From a virus: 32,444 nucleotides of DNA. This document shows, piece by piece, positions 14,608 through 23,351 of this stretch (within the stretch, counting starts at the first letter, position 1; the number at the start of each line of letters is the position of its first letter). The translations under genes and the position numbers were made by a program. The stretch is from positions 1 through 32,444 of IMG/VR virus record IMGVR_UViG_3300030419_005069, one strand, 5' to 3'. The notes below the pieces were generated by a model that was given only the letters and a program-made list of their open reading frames with translations, searched no databases and was not told the DNA's origin.

Positions 14608-15454
14608 AAAAAAACTGTGCCGTTAATGGCATCTGTACCTCACCTTCATGAGAGCAGTGTTCACAGTCAAAAGGATAGGCAATATCTAAATCTGGTTTAA
14701 TTTGTTCATAGGTGGTCCGAAGATGCTTTACATCTTGCAAGGGCATCATTTCCACGAACTGAGATAGGGCGGCGGGATCAGTATGACCACTCACCGAGAC
14801 AACGACAGCTTTCAGCAAATCAGTGCTGCGAGAGTCGGGCATCTTCATGCGTTTCTTCTTTTCGGCTGCTTGGGTTAGGTTGCGCTCATCTCGGGAGGTC
14901 AAAAGCCTGACCTTCAGTTCGGCGCCCGTCTGAGGCAATGTAAATGAAAAATGTCCATCGTCATCAACTGTGACTCCCTCCGGCAACTCGGAACCATCGC
15001 GGGTGCCAAGCTCTTCGAGATTAAAAACCAACTCATTAGTCTCCCGACACACGGGACACTTAACAGTTGTCTCATATAAGGACCCAAACCCAGTAATACG
15101 AGACGCCATCAAAAGAGCATTCTTGTCACCGACTAAGAGACTATCAATCTGGATGGTTTTATCAATAACAACCGATTGTAGTAGCCGGTCAATGGCCAGG
15201 CCCTTTTTGAGCAAAGATTCGGAAGTTAAAATATCTTCTTCCTTCGCGGTCATGTGGCGAATTTCCACCACATCTACTCCATGCAGTGGGTGCTCCTTCG
15301 GATAGAATCTTCCACCGCTTGGCAAATCGACAAATTCGGTGGGGGTTACAAACGAAAAGACGCTATTGGGAGTTTCTGCGCCCATCGGAGCCGGGGACAT
15401 TGTGTCTTGGGGTGTTGGGGCTCCGAGGCGCTCTGAATTTCTTCTTCGAGCCAT
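14594..15454 (-). CDS. gp26-type baseplate hub assembly / tail assembly protein, 286 aa
   Basis: Layout of the T4 baseplate-protein family (gp26 type). A disordered N-terminus of 30 residues is followed by TEFVDLPSGGRFYPKEHPLH (39-58), then KEEDILTSESLLKKGLAIDR. Next come GDKNALLMASRITGFG, a zinc-ribbon half CPVC (133-136), a beta region with LPQTGAELKVRL, and a second half CEHC (264-267). The ribbon cysteines are therefore CxxC...CxxC. In T4, gp26 acts in hub assembly. Here the gene lies where tail assembly chaperones lie, between tube and tape measure, and its end carries a U7 slip run and a downstream out-of-frame extension. So it may be a two-product chaperone. The zero-frame product ends QFFWPNT. 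Confidence 0.72.
   Translation of the reverse strand: MARRRNSERLGAPTPQDTMSPAPMGAETPNSVFSFVTPTEFVDLPSGGRFYPKEHPLHGVDVVEIRHMTAKEEDILTSESLLKKGLAIDRLLQSVVIDKTIQIDSLLVGDKNALLMASRITGFGSLYETTVKCPVCRETNELVFNLEELGTRDGSELPEGVTVDDDGHFSFTLPQTGAELKVRLLTSRDERNLTQAAEKKKRMKMPDSRSTDLLKAVVVSVSGHTDPAALSQFVEMMPLQDVKHLRTTYEQIKPDLDIAYPFDCEHCSHEGEVQMPLTAQFFWPNT
14608..14614 (-). promoter_or_regulatory. Candidate ribosomal slip site (U7 run)
   Basis: Seven T on the coding strand (14614 to 14608) fall on codons UUU UUU U|GG of the 286-residue gene. Movement of the P-site tRNA from UUU to the overlapping UUU by +1, or by -2, keeps full pairing and enters the 61-codon frame. Movement by -1 meets TAA two codons later. 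The two frames overlap for only about 26 bases, and this run lies inside that overlap. Confidence 0.6.
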
Positions 15455-15488
15455 TAATTACCTTCTTTCTTGCACGCCCAGAAAATTA

Positions 15489-16076
15489 CTACGCGCCAGA
15501 AGCAGCTTCGATAGCAGTCATACCGGGGGTGTATATAGCATAATCATAGCGCATTCCGACGGTAATGTTAAGAAGTTCAGTATCATTCTCGTAATTTAAA
15601 TCACCGAAAGTAGCGCTGGTTATCCAACCATTCACGAGCTGCCATGTTCCCACGACGCCACCTTCACCATTAAGCTCTTCAATAGTAACGATGCCTAGGG
15701 CGTCGCGAGTGGCGTCCAACTTATTAACAGTGCCTGGTGCCTGATTGGCCAAAACAACTTCTTCCTGCAGATTCGGCGGAAGATATCCCATTGAGAAAAG
15801 CGCATTCATAAGGAGAGCGTTGCCATCCGGGTTGATGGCGTTGACAATCTCAGCAGAGATCTCATTCCACTCCACAGAACCAGGATAATAGTAGGTGTTT
15901 CCCAAGAACTTATGGGTCGCAGTTCCCACAGTGTAAGCAGGCTTTGTAACTGAGCGGGCCAAATACTTCTGATACGTAAAGGCTTCATCTCCAGACGGAG
16001 AAGTTAAGCCAGGCATCTCCAAAATAAATCTATGGGCGCGTTTTGGCTCAGATAAAGCGCTAGTCCAGAATGGCAT
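15489..16076 (-). CDS. 19: Tail tube protein, T4 gp19 family, 195 aa
   Basis: Length and sequence fit gp19-type tube monomers. Features include the N-terminal RAHRFILEMPGL strand, then KYLARSVTKPAYTVGTATHK, then FLGNTYYYPGSVEWNEI, the commonest gp19 landmark, and a C-terminal ITVGMRYDYAIY strand. T4 gp19 is 163 residues, so this one has modest insertions (around 105-130). Tube rings stack inside the sheath and carry DNA at ejection. It lies directly after the sheath gene, with its own candidate late promoter 28 bases upstream and AGGAGA as ribosome site. Confidence 0.9.
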   Translation of the reverse strand: MPFWTSALSEPKRAHRFILEMPGLTSPSGDEAFTYQKYLARSVTKPAYTVGTATHKFLGNTYYYPGSVEWNEISAEIVNAINPDGNALLMNALFSMGYLPPNLQEEVVLANQAPGTVNKLDATRDALGIVTIEELNGEGGVVGTWQLVNGWITSATFGDLNYENDTELLNITVGMRYDYAIYTPGMTAIEAASGA

Positions 16077-16103
16077 CGTTTAGGTTCTCCTATAAAGTTC
16101 TAA

Positions 16104-16112
16104 ATTAAATAG
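16104..16112 (-). promoter_or_regulatory. Candidate late promoter of the tube gene
   Basis: CTATTTAAT on the coding strand, 28 bases before the tube start. It is one of five copies of CTATTTA(A/T/G)T in short spacers in front of virion genes. A short leader with AGGAGA follows, as for a T4 late promoter position. The motif differs from T4 TATAAATA in orientation, so this is a hypothesis. Confidence 0.45.
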
Positions 16113-16138
16113 TCCGTTTTTTAAAAACATCTTTTTAA

Positions 16139-19100
16139 TTAGTCGTCAAATGACGCCCCCGTCCGCGTAATATTGAAATCGATAGCGATATATTCAATAG
16201 CGCGAGTTGGCTTCAAGTAAATCTTGGCGTACATGATGTTCCTGTCAACCAAATCAGGCGTTGTCGTGGTGTTATCCAGCACAAGCTTGTAATCAGATAA
16301 ACCGAAGTTCGTCTTAATATCAGCCAGAATGGGCTGCACCAGCGAAATAAATCGCTTCCAAGTAGTCTCCACATTCGGATCGAAGAGAAGACGACTCGCA
16401 ACCTGCGAAATACGCTTCTTCACGAAAATCATGAGACGTCGCACGTTAATTCGGTCGAGGGCCGACGGAGTAACCTGCAGAGTCTTCTGACCGAAGATCA
16501 CAATACCTTCTGCCGGGAACTTGGCGATCGGGTTAATGTTAGCAGCATAGAGATCGTCGCGATCCTTGCGGCGCAGTTGATGAGCCACATCTACAACCGG
16601 AATTCCTGCTGCACCCTCGGTCAGACCGCCGCGGTTGAAGCCGGCCGGGGCGAACCAAACCTGAGTCTTGCGCTGCGAGCTAGAGAAAGTACCGATAGCT
16701 GCAACAGAGGGCGGCAGCCAGACATTTGATCCGTTGATCGTGTCACGTGCTCTCACCCACGGGAAGAAACAACAACCATACGAGGTGTTAAGTGCTCGAT
16801 CGCGTAGAGAGTTAATAACCTGCTTAACCTCAGAAGCTGTGTTGTTGCGTGCAGAGGTTTTGCCTTCGGTTCGCGGACGATAGCCGCCGGGGATATCAAT
16901 GACAGCCAGAGCGTCAGCACGATCTTCGCAAACGTCGATCAGATTTGTGGTCAGGCCCTCGTGGCGCAAGCCGGGGACCGATGCAAGATTCATTTCAACC
17001 ACTTCCGGATCAGCAATCGAATCAATGGCCTGCCGGATTGAATTAAACACATAACTATTGGTATCTGTTGCAGTCGACGGTAGGTTATTGTTACTACTGT
17101 TGAAAGGATCAAGTTCCTTGATATCCAGACCATCGAAACCACCATAAAGCGGCACTGTAAAACGATCATAACCCAGATCCAATACACCCGAAATGGCACC
17201 ACTGACACAGGTCAGGGAGGTTCCGGCTGTGTGAGAACCAGAGACCCACGTAGCACCATAGTCCGTTGTGTGCTTAATATCATCCAAAGTAAAGATCATA
17301 GAGGTGTTAAGCTTAGCCGTGGAATTAACGCCACCAAACATATTGGCAACTGCGCCGCCGCGGGGGCGTAACAGGTCGATGTTAGAGCCATCGAAGCGTG
17401 TTCCGCCAGCAGTTCGAGTTGTCTGGAAGCCAAAGTAGGCATCTGTAGGATTGTTGAGATTGCCCGCACTCGCACTAACTCGAAGCTCTGGGCTCGGATA
17501 ATAAAGGGAAGCGGTTAGTGCAACCATATCACTACCCTCAGCTGCAGTGGCGTAGAGAGATCCAGACCCTAGGCCGTCGCGGACGACCAGAATCGAGCCA
17601 GATGAATATTTCTGTCTGGCGGGGAAGGACATGGCGTTGACTGCAGTATTCAAAGCATCACCAAGTGCGGCGCGCTGTGTAACAGAACTAGAGGCAACCC
17701 AGTTGCCTTGTGTGATGGTTGTAACGCCGGTGCCAACACCATTGATAGCTAAGGCGCCATCTTCATCATCATACTTAACGATGCCCTTGAAACCAAAGGG
17801 AAGAAGGCTTGGGCTTTCGCCGGCAATATCTTCATTTACGGCCACACGAATATAGCTTGAAACATTATCATAGTCGCCCAAGCGCTGGTAACGCCTCTCT
17901 GATGTACTCCACGAAGTATAACGATCTCCAACTTTGCGCGCGATATAATTTAAGGAATCGGGGTTGAGATTGCAGTCATTAAACTGTTCGACCACTTGAA
18001 CTACGTTGTCGCTATCGGAAAGTGCGCGGACGACGACGGTGAAAGTACCATAGGGATCCGATTCATTAGTGGACTGCTTGATATCCTGAATGGAAACCTT
18101 GAGGTTTCGGTTTGTCCAATCGCCTGCCTGATCAAGAGCGTGAATAGTGAAAAGGGTAGGCATCTGATCCGAACGATAGGCGTTTGTGCTTGTTCCTCGC
18201 TCAAGGACGTCGCAACCAATGATTGCCGGTGACTGAGCTGACTGGAGAGCACTCCTGTAATCGTCGCCATCATTGGTGCCGTTTCCAAGCGGAAGAGCCA
18301 CTGCAAAGGTTTCGCCATTTAAAGCATCCTCAAGAACGTTGGAATTAACAAACCGATCAAATGTTTCACCCAAGAAGTAGTTAAGTTCGCTATCAACCAA
18401 ATTCGAGTTAACTCGTTGCGGCGTCGTATTAAAGACTTTTCGAATATACTTGGAGCTATTGCGGTTAAAGTTAAAGACCGTCTTCAGGTCGGTGGCGTCT
18501 GAATTAGAATCGGAAATCACGCATGTAAACTCACCTTTCACGCCGGTATCTTGTGCAACAAGGCCCGGGCCGACGAAGAGGGTCGTCTCATCGCCTAGCG
18601 AGTGCATCGAGATGGGCTCAATGCCGGTCTCGGTGGTAACTGCGATAGAACCACTGATGCTAACCTGGGTGGTTGCTTCAGTCGTATAAATAACAGCTGC
18701 CAAATAACCATCGCAGGCGCCTGGAGCGGCGGCCAAGGAAGAGGCCTCCCTAGTCTGGGCTGCGCCGGTAACAACGAAAATGCCCCATGCCTTTCCAGCA
18801 TCGGCAGTGTTGCCGTCAGCATCCCACCCAGCATAACCGTCGGCGGTGGCGTTGCTAGCCTGATTACCAAGCAAACGAACATAAGTCAACGGCGAACTAT
18901 TACGCAGATAGGCTTGAGCCGCATAAGCACCGTAGTTGGGCCCAGTTACATTAGCGCCCTGGCGCCAAATATCACCACTGGCGTTGCCGGGTGAAGGGGC
19001 GCCGAAAACTTGTACAAATTCAGAAAACGAATTTACTGTGACGGGTCTTAACGCAGGACCCTTTTCTGCGCGGCCAATAATGACAGGACCAATGCCCGCA

Positions 19101-19180
19101 GGGGTGGCAGGGATCTGAGAGTTATCGATTTCATTAACGAAAACTCCCGGTGAGACAAATCTATAATTTTTTACTGACAT
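16139..19180 (-). CDS. 18: Tail sheath protein, T4 gp18 family, 1013 aa
   Basis: The N-terminus YRFVSPGVFVNEIDNSQIPA and GPVIIGRAEKGPALRPVTVN are classical sheath strands. The C-terminal 250 residues hold the conserved core: GGLTEGAAGIPVVDVAHQLR, FGQKTLQ, DRINVRRLMIFVKK, and a last strand ending in AIDFNITRTGA. At 1013 residues it is much longer than T4 gp18 (659), and the excess lies between about residues 200 and 700, in the surface domains. Sheath subunits contract to drive the tube through the cell wall. A candidate late promoter lies 33 bases upstream, and AGGAG precedes the ATG. A 62-base spacer to the tube gene has its own promoter motif. Confidence 0.92.
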   Translation of the reverse strand: MSVKNYRFVSPGVFVNEIDNSQIPATPAGIGPVIIGRAEKGPALRPVTVNSFSEFVQVFGAPSPGNASGDIWRQGANVTGPNYGAYAAQAYLRNSSPLTYVRLLGNQASNATADGYAGWDADGNTADAGKAWGIFVVTGAAQTREASSLAAAPGACDGYLAAVIYTTEATTQVSISGSIAVTTETGIEPISMHSLGDETTLFVGPGLVAQDTGVKGEFTCVISDSNSDATDLKTVFNFNRNSSKYIRKVFNTTPQRVNSNLVDSELNYFLGETFDRFVNSNVLEDALNGETFAVALPLGNGTNDGDDYRSALQSAQSPAIIGCDVLERGTSTNAYRSDQMPTLFTIHALDQAGDWTNRNLKVSIQDIKQSTNESDPYGTFTVVVRALSDSDNVVQVVEQFNDCNLNPDSLNYIARKVGDRYTSWSTSERRYQRLGDYDNVSSYIRVAVNEDIAGESPSLLPFGFKGIVKYDDEDGALAINGVGTGVTTITQGNWVASSSVTQRAALGDALNTAVNAMSFPARQKYSSGSILVVRDGLGSGSLYATAAEGSDMVALTASLYYPSPELRVSASAGNLNNPTDAYFGFQTTRTAGGTRFDGSNIDLLRPRGGAVANMFGGVNSTAKLNTSMIFTLDDIKHTTDYGATWVSGSHTAGTSLTCVSGAISGVLDLGYDRFTVPLYGGFDGLDIKELDPFNSSNNNLPSTATDTNSYVFNSIRQAIDSIADPEVVEMNLASVPGLRHEGLTTNLIDVCEDRADALAVIDIPGGYRPRTEGKTSARNNTASEVKQVINSLRDRALNTSYGCCFFPWVRARDTINGSNVWLPPSVAAIGTFSSSQRKTQVWFAPAGFNRGGLTEGAAGIPVVDVAHQLRRKDRDDLYAANINPIAKFPAEGIVIFGQKTLQVTPSALDRINVRRLMIFVKKRISQVASRLLFDPNVETTWKRFISLVQPILADIKTNFGLSDYKLVLDNTTTTPDLVDRNIMYAKIYLKPTRAIEYIAIDFNITRTGASFDD

Positions 19181-19212
19181 TCGTTTTTAACTCCTAAGCC
19201 TGGGATATCGTT

Positions 19213-19221
19213 ATTAAATAG
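19213..19221 (-). promoter_or_regulatory. Candidate late promoter of the sheath gene
   Basis: CTATTTAAT on the coding strand, preceded by ATA as in the scaffold copy (ATACTATTTA), 33 bases before the sheath start. See the entry at 16104 for the family of sites. Confidence 0.45.
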
Positions 19222-19243
19222 TATTGACAGTTCGCAATAGTAA

Positions 19244-20176
19244 CTATTCTCTATAAAATCCATCCTTAATATTCTCCGGTATGTCTCCAAAGATTACCTT
19301 TTCTCTGGAGAGCTTGAACTCTACTGCGTTTTCTCGTCTCACAATCTTCGGCTGTTCCTGGTTTTCGCCCTGTCCAATAAGGTATCCCAACACTTCAATA
19401 TTAATCGTGTGTTCAAAATTTCGTTGCTCCATTCCCATCTCTGTCATGTTGGAGCCATTAACTATATCCCCTTCAATAAAAAGCTCATAGTAGTGATTTT
19501 CGAAACTAATTCGCTTGGGCATACGAGAATTACCCGGAATGGTTATAAAGGGTTGGACAAGCTCGTTTATTTGTTGTTGGTACTCAGTGCGCAGCGTAAT
19601 TTCATAATTCACCATCACCCACGTAGGAATGGGTATCGTGATTGTTTCATATACCGCTCGTTGAACCGTCATGTTACGCTTATTCGTGTTTGCCATTTTC
19701 GATGACACGTTCTTATCGGGGCCATATTTGCGCGCGGCGAAGGCATTTTGAAATTCTGCTGTCTTTTTTTGATTTAGTTCGCGGGCGATCGTAATCGTAC
19801 CGCCTTTAGGATCTGCAACAGGGTATAGATTAGCAAAAATACTCCCTTTACGAGACGGGTCTTTTGTCACTGACGCGCGGTTCACCGTTATGAGGGGCAA
19901 TATCAAAGTTTGCTCCGTATCACGCAAATCTTTATTATGCTTAAGCTGGTACGCACGCTCTGCACTGACCCATATAACCGGCGTCTTCTTAAATCCAGAA
20001 TTGGTTGTGGCATAAAGATTAAGTTCTTCATCAATAAAGCGCATCATGGCCCCATCAATTGTTTCTAGCGTGGAAGGCATGATTTCAATTTCCTGGAGCT
20101 TCTCGGCAACGGAGTCATCGCCCACATAATCGTATGTGGACGGGTTTTTTATCTGCTTTTCAGTACGGCGTGCCAT
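19244..20176 (-). CDS. 15: Tail terminator / sheath stabiliser, gp15-like, 310 aa
   Basis: The C-terminal two thirds follow the T4 gp15 pattern: IPTWVMVNYEITLRTEYQQQ and INELVQPF (I.YEL.I.T.Y...I.EQI.P.F in T4), then a Y-x-L-F-I-E-G segment and QRNFEHTINIEVLGYL (compare RRRIEWSLTFEVNG in T4). It is close to gp15 in length (272). The N-terminus is basic and has no signal. In T4, gp15 caps the finished tail and joins it to the neck. It stands between the connector gene and the sheath gene, as expected for a tail-completion function. The start lies three bases after the preceding gene's stop. Confidence 0.65.
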   Translation of the reverse strand: MARRTEKQIKNPSTYDYVGDDSVAEKLQEIEIMPSTLETIDGAMMRFIDEELNLYATTNSGFKKTPVIWVSAERAYQLKHNKDLRDTEQTLILPLITVNRASVTKDPSRKGSIFANLYPVADPKGGTITIARELNQKKTAEFQNAFAARKYGPDKNVSSKMANTNKRNMTVQRAVYETITIPIPTWVMVNYEITLRTEYQQQINELVQPFITIPGNSRMPKRISFENHYYELFIEGDIVNGSNMTEMGMEQRNFEHTINIEVLGYLIGQGENQEQPKIVRRENAVEFKLSREKVIFGDIPENIKDGFYRE

Positions 20177-20179
20177 GAT

Positions 20180-21451
20180 TTACCCTACATATATACCAGC
20201 GGGCACGTTTTCAAGCACGCGCTTCGTGGAATCCTGTAAAGTTGAATCCTTAGCGGCCATTTCGGCATAGGTAAGCTCATCAAGCGTAGTTTTCAACTCG
20301 TCGCGGAGCATATCCTGCTCGGCTTTCGCTTGAGCCAACAATTCCGCATGATTAAGGGTGACAGATTCACCGGGAATTGGAACCACAGCAAATTTCCCTC
20401 TAACTTGGCCCAACATTTCCTTAGTTATGGCTAATGCAAAGCGACGAATCCATTGCTTTCCAATCGCATTAATTTTTTCATACGGTATGTTCTGGAAAGG
20501 AAGGTTATTCATATTGTTGATGCCTTCAATTCCAGAGCGGGGCTGATCTGTCCCCTCTTCCCAGGGGGAATACTGGTTTTCAATAGTAAATTGTACCCAA
20601 AATTTGGTTGGACTATTGGCATCTGGGGTTGGGAATAGTGTTAACTCTGTGTTTTTAATCTCATAAGAGTAATGTGAGATTCGTGTCCATAGCGCATCCT
20701 CGTATGACATAGCTTGCAGCTTGTTTTGCCACACTGGAACGATTTCAAATGTTGAATCATCCGCAAACTGGCCATAAGTGCGTAAATTTCCAACTACGGA
20801 GAAGCCACCATAGTAGCCGTAAAATCTCCACATGGCGCGCGGTGTCTTAAAAAACACTTTACGGACCACAATACGCTTATCTTGAACCTGCCCATAATAA
20901 GAAGCACTAGCATCTGTTGCTGACGAAGCTGAAAGTATGGTCTGTAAGTTATATGTTGCCTGGTTGGCAACGCGCTCAATTGATCCCGAATAAATCGGTA
21001 GAGTTCCGCCACGACCTATCTCGGTAATTGACCTTTCAGACACACGACGTGCAAAACCATAATCAAATCGAGGATAACGCAAACTAACGTCCACACCCTC
21101 CAGACTATCTCCACTAGCAATCTGGCCATCTTGATCAAAAGAAGCAGTTTGTGCACCAAGAAGATTCGATAATGAGTTTTTGCTCTGATGAATGTTTAAT
21201 AAATAAGAGTATTCAAGAACCGCTTCCTCATAAGCCGAATATACGTTTCCTTCTGCCAATTCAATATCTAAGACATCGCCTCCTAATTTCTTATAAGTAT
21301 AGGCTACCTGGTCTGAGGCGCCCGAAAGGAAAGGCATAGACCCGGCATAAACTCCAAAAGGCAACGTAGCAGCTACGTTTCCAGGTGAGCCTGTGACGGG
21401 CAAAACGTTTGAATTTGTAGTAGATGCGGGACTTAAAGTTGGAATCGCCAT
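20180..21451 (-). CDS. Neck / head-tail connector protein, 423 aa
   Basis: An N-terminal Pro/Ser/Thr-rich linker (1-45) leads into YEEAVLEYSYLLNIHQSKNS (about 75-95), a helical segment usual in head-completion (gp13-type or adaptor) proteins. A beta-rich centre follows, with VVRKVFFKTPRAMWRFYGYY and LTLFPTPD. The C-terminal 80 residues are helical, with ITKEMLGQVRGKF and an AELLAQAKAEQDML region. Its place between major capsid and tail terminator supports the neck role. T4 gp13 is shorter (309), and I cannot prove orthology. The gene has its own promoter motif and follows a strong terminator stem-loop. Confidence 0.55.
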   Translation of the reverse strand: MAIPTLSPASTTNSNVLPVTGSPGNVAATLPFGVYAGSMPFLSGASDQVAYTYKKLGGDVLDIELAEGNVYSAYEEAVLEYSYLLNIHQSKNSLSNLLGAQTASFDQDGQIASGDSLEGVDVSLRYPRFDYGFARRVSERSITEIGRGGTLPIYSGSIERVANQATYNLQTILSASSATDASASYYGQVQDKRIVVRKVFFKTPRAMWRFYGYYGGFSVVGNLRTYGQFADDSTFEIVPVWQNKLQAMSYEDALWTRISHYSYEIKNTELTLFPTPDANSPTKFWVQFTIENQYSPWEEGTDQPRSGIEGINNMNNLPFQNIPYEKINAIGKQWIRRFALAITKEMLGQVRGKFAVVPIPGESVTLNHAELLAQAKAEQDMLRDELKTTLDELTYAEMAAKDSTLQDSTKRVLENVPAGIYVG

Positions 21452-21474
21452 TGATGTACCTCTGATGCTCTGTT

Positions 21475-21483
21475 ACTAAATAG
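21475..21483 (-). promoter_or_regulatory. Candidate late promoter of the neck gene
   Basis: CTATTTAGT on the coding strand, starting at the last base of the terminator stem and 24 bases before the neck start. Terminator and promoter thus sit back to back between the capsid and neck genes. Confidence 0.45.
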
Positions 21484-21514
21484 AAAGCCCCGCCTCAAAA
21501 GAGACGGGGCTTTC
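21483..21514 (-). terminator. Strong stem-loop terminator after the major capsid gene
   Basis: On the minus strand GAAAGCCCCGTCTC and GAGGCGGGGCTTTC make a 14-bp stem (one wobble) with a four-base TTTT loop, 28 bases after the capsid stop codon. The 3' side is TATTTAG, only mildly U-rich, but the very stable stem and its place after the most expressed gene support termination or 3'-end protection. Confidence 0.8.
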
Positions 21515-21541
21515 ACTATTTTGACCTTACGTCAAATATGA

Positions 21542-23332
21542 TTAGATTAAGTCTTCAACGATGACTAATCCATACATATCCGGACGGACCATCTTCTTGG
21601 CGTATCGGGTCATCACGCCCTTACGGGGCACGAAGTCTTCAACACCGAAGATTGTAGGTGTGGTCTGCAGCGGCACATAAGGTGCATACACATAGCCGCT
21701 CTCAAGGAAGCTACTTCCACGTCGGCCAACAAGGACCAAGTTACGTGGGAAGTAAGGATCGACAAGAATGTCGAACTTCTTCGAAAGGGAACCCACCTTA
21801 ACAGTACCCGCGTCGCCGCGGTCACTATCGGCCGTCACATTGGCACGGAAACCAGCCGTGAACTCAAGGATGTTAGCAACTTCAGGTGATGTCACCACGA
21901 AGTTAGCCGCACCACGCAGAGTCTTGCGGTGGATCTGAGCCGACACGTCGTTGATGGTCTCAACGAGAGTCTCATACCATTCACTCACGTTACCCGTGAA
22001 ATCAGGCGGAGCACTCACATTGGACTGATCAATACCAGTAGTCTTGTTGACGAACTTGCCAGGGCTTCGCGACCAGTGATAAACACCGGCAGTGGCACCG
22101 CGGACAAGGTCCTCAAGGATCTCGCGGTCGATTTCGAGAGCGATCTGCTCAGACAGAATCTGAGTAAGCTCGACCTCGGCGTCAAGGTTGTGGTAGGCGT
22201 TAAGATCTTGTCCTAACTCCGGGGTCCACTTGGCCTTGAGCTTCTTGGTGACCGCTGTGACGGACACACTGTCGACCTTGATGTCGATCTCAGGGATACG
22301 AGGATTACCCTCAAGTCCCCATCCAGGCGAGCTATCACCGACAATCGCACCTAGGGCGTGATCACCAGCAACATTCTGGAAATCATCCTTCATCGGGAAG
22401 GATGCAGTAAGTGCCCAGCTACCACCGCTATCGTCGGTCAGGGCCTGACGGGCAACGTCGCTACCGCGCAAAGTTCCCACTGTGTCAGCCTGGACCACCA
22501 CTAGAATGTTAGCAGAGTTGCTATAGTCCTCGCGAGTCAGGCGGCGGGCCTGAACAGCGCTGTTATTGAGCGCGTCCGCAACCGGATCAACTCCTTCATA
22601 GGACAGCTGAATGGCCACAAAGTCATCAGCATTCCACAGCTCCGAAGAAGCAGTGAAAGTAGACTTCGGAATTGTTGCAACAGCAACCATCGAGCCGGAA
22701 AGATCCGGATCCCACTGAACGAGGCGATCGCCTTCAGCAGCACGAGAACCACTCCAAGAGGCCGCAAGTCCAGTACCAACTGTACCAGAAGCAATGACGG
22801 TTGCCGTAACACCCACCGAACCTGTCGGCGATGAGTAACCGTTGTTCAGCGCATAAGGACCAGCCTGCGGGTTGTTACCCGTCGACAGGTTAACACCACC
22901 GGTGATCTGCGCACCAACGACGCCGCCACCATAGAGCGATGTATCAGCAACATAACCCAAACGGGCTTCTGAGCCATCCTGTCCAGCGCGATCACCCGAG
23001 AAGGTGAAATCGAGGAAGAAGATGAGACCACTTGGCAGACTCATCGGCTGAACGCTAACGAGTTCGTTGGCGATCAGGTTGCCGAAAACTCGGCGAACGA
23101 GGGGAAATGCAACAGCTGCAAAACCCTCGACGTCACCAGCAGCCATGCTGGACGACTCACGGAGTAGCTCTTTTGCTTGGTTCTCAAGCAGTCGAGCCAT
23201 ACCGTTCCGAAGGCCATCATCCGAAATTCCCTCAAGAAGACCGGTCTGCTCCCACTTAGAAATAAGTGCAGAACCTTCCTTCGCAAGGTCACGGTTAACG
23301 ATACCTTCGGTTAACTTTTGTACAATAGACAT
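21542..23332 (-). CDS. 23: Major capsid protein, T4 gp23 family, 596 aa
   Basis: Good match in layout to gp23. An N-terminal helical propiece includes ARLLENQAKELLRES, then DVEGFAAVAFPLVRRVFGNL (68-87). SVQPMSLPSGLIFFLDF (92-108) follows, the most recognisable gp23 stretch. A C-terminal core has VKVGSLSKKFDILVDPYFPR and FVPRKGVMTRYAKKMVRPDM. The N-terminal 60 or so residues are likely removed by the gp21-type protease during maturation. It is slightly longer than T4 gp23 (521), with extra sequence around 120-330. It directly follows the scaffold gene, AGGAGG is the ribosome site, and a strong terminator follows. Confidence 0.95.
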   Translation of the reverse strand: MSIVQKLTEGIVNRDLAKEGSALISKWEQTGLLEGISDDGLRNGMARLLENQAKELLRESSSMAAGDVEGFAAVAFPLVRRVFGNLIANELVSVQPMSLPSGLIFFLDFTFSGDRAGQDGSEARLGYVADTSLYGGGVVGAQITGGVNLSTGNNPQAGPYALNNGYSSPTGSVGVTATVIASGTVGTGLAASWSGSRAAEGDRLVQWDPDLSGSMVAVATIPKSTFTASSELWNADDFVAIQLSYEGVDPVADALNNSAVQARRLTREDYSNSANILVVVQADTVGTLRGSDVARQALTDDSGGSWALTASFPMKDDFQNVAGDHALGAIVGDSSPGWGLEGNPRIPEIDIKVDSVSVTAVTKKLKAKWTPELGQDLNAYHNLDAEVELTQILSEQIALEIDREILEDLVRGATAGVYHWSRSPGKFVNKTTGIDQSNVSAPPDFTGNVSEWYETLVETINDVSAQIHRKTLRGAANFVVTSPEVANILEFTAGFRANVTADSDRGDAGTVKVGSLSKKFDILVDPYFPRNLVLVGRRGSSFLESGYVYAPYVPLQTTPTIFGVEDFVPRKGVMTRYAKKMVRPDMYGLVIVEDLI

Positions 23333-23351
23333 TTGTATAACCTCCTATATG

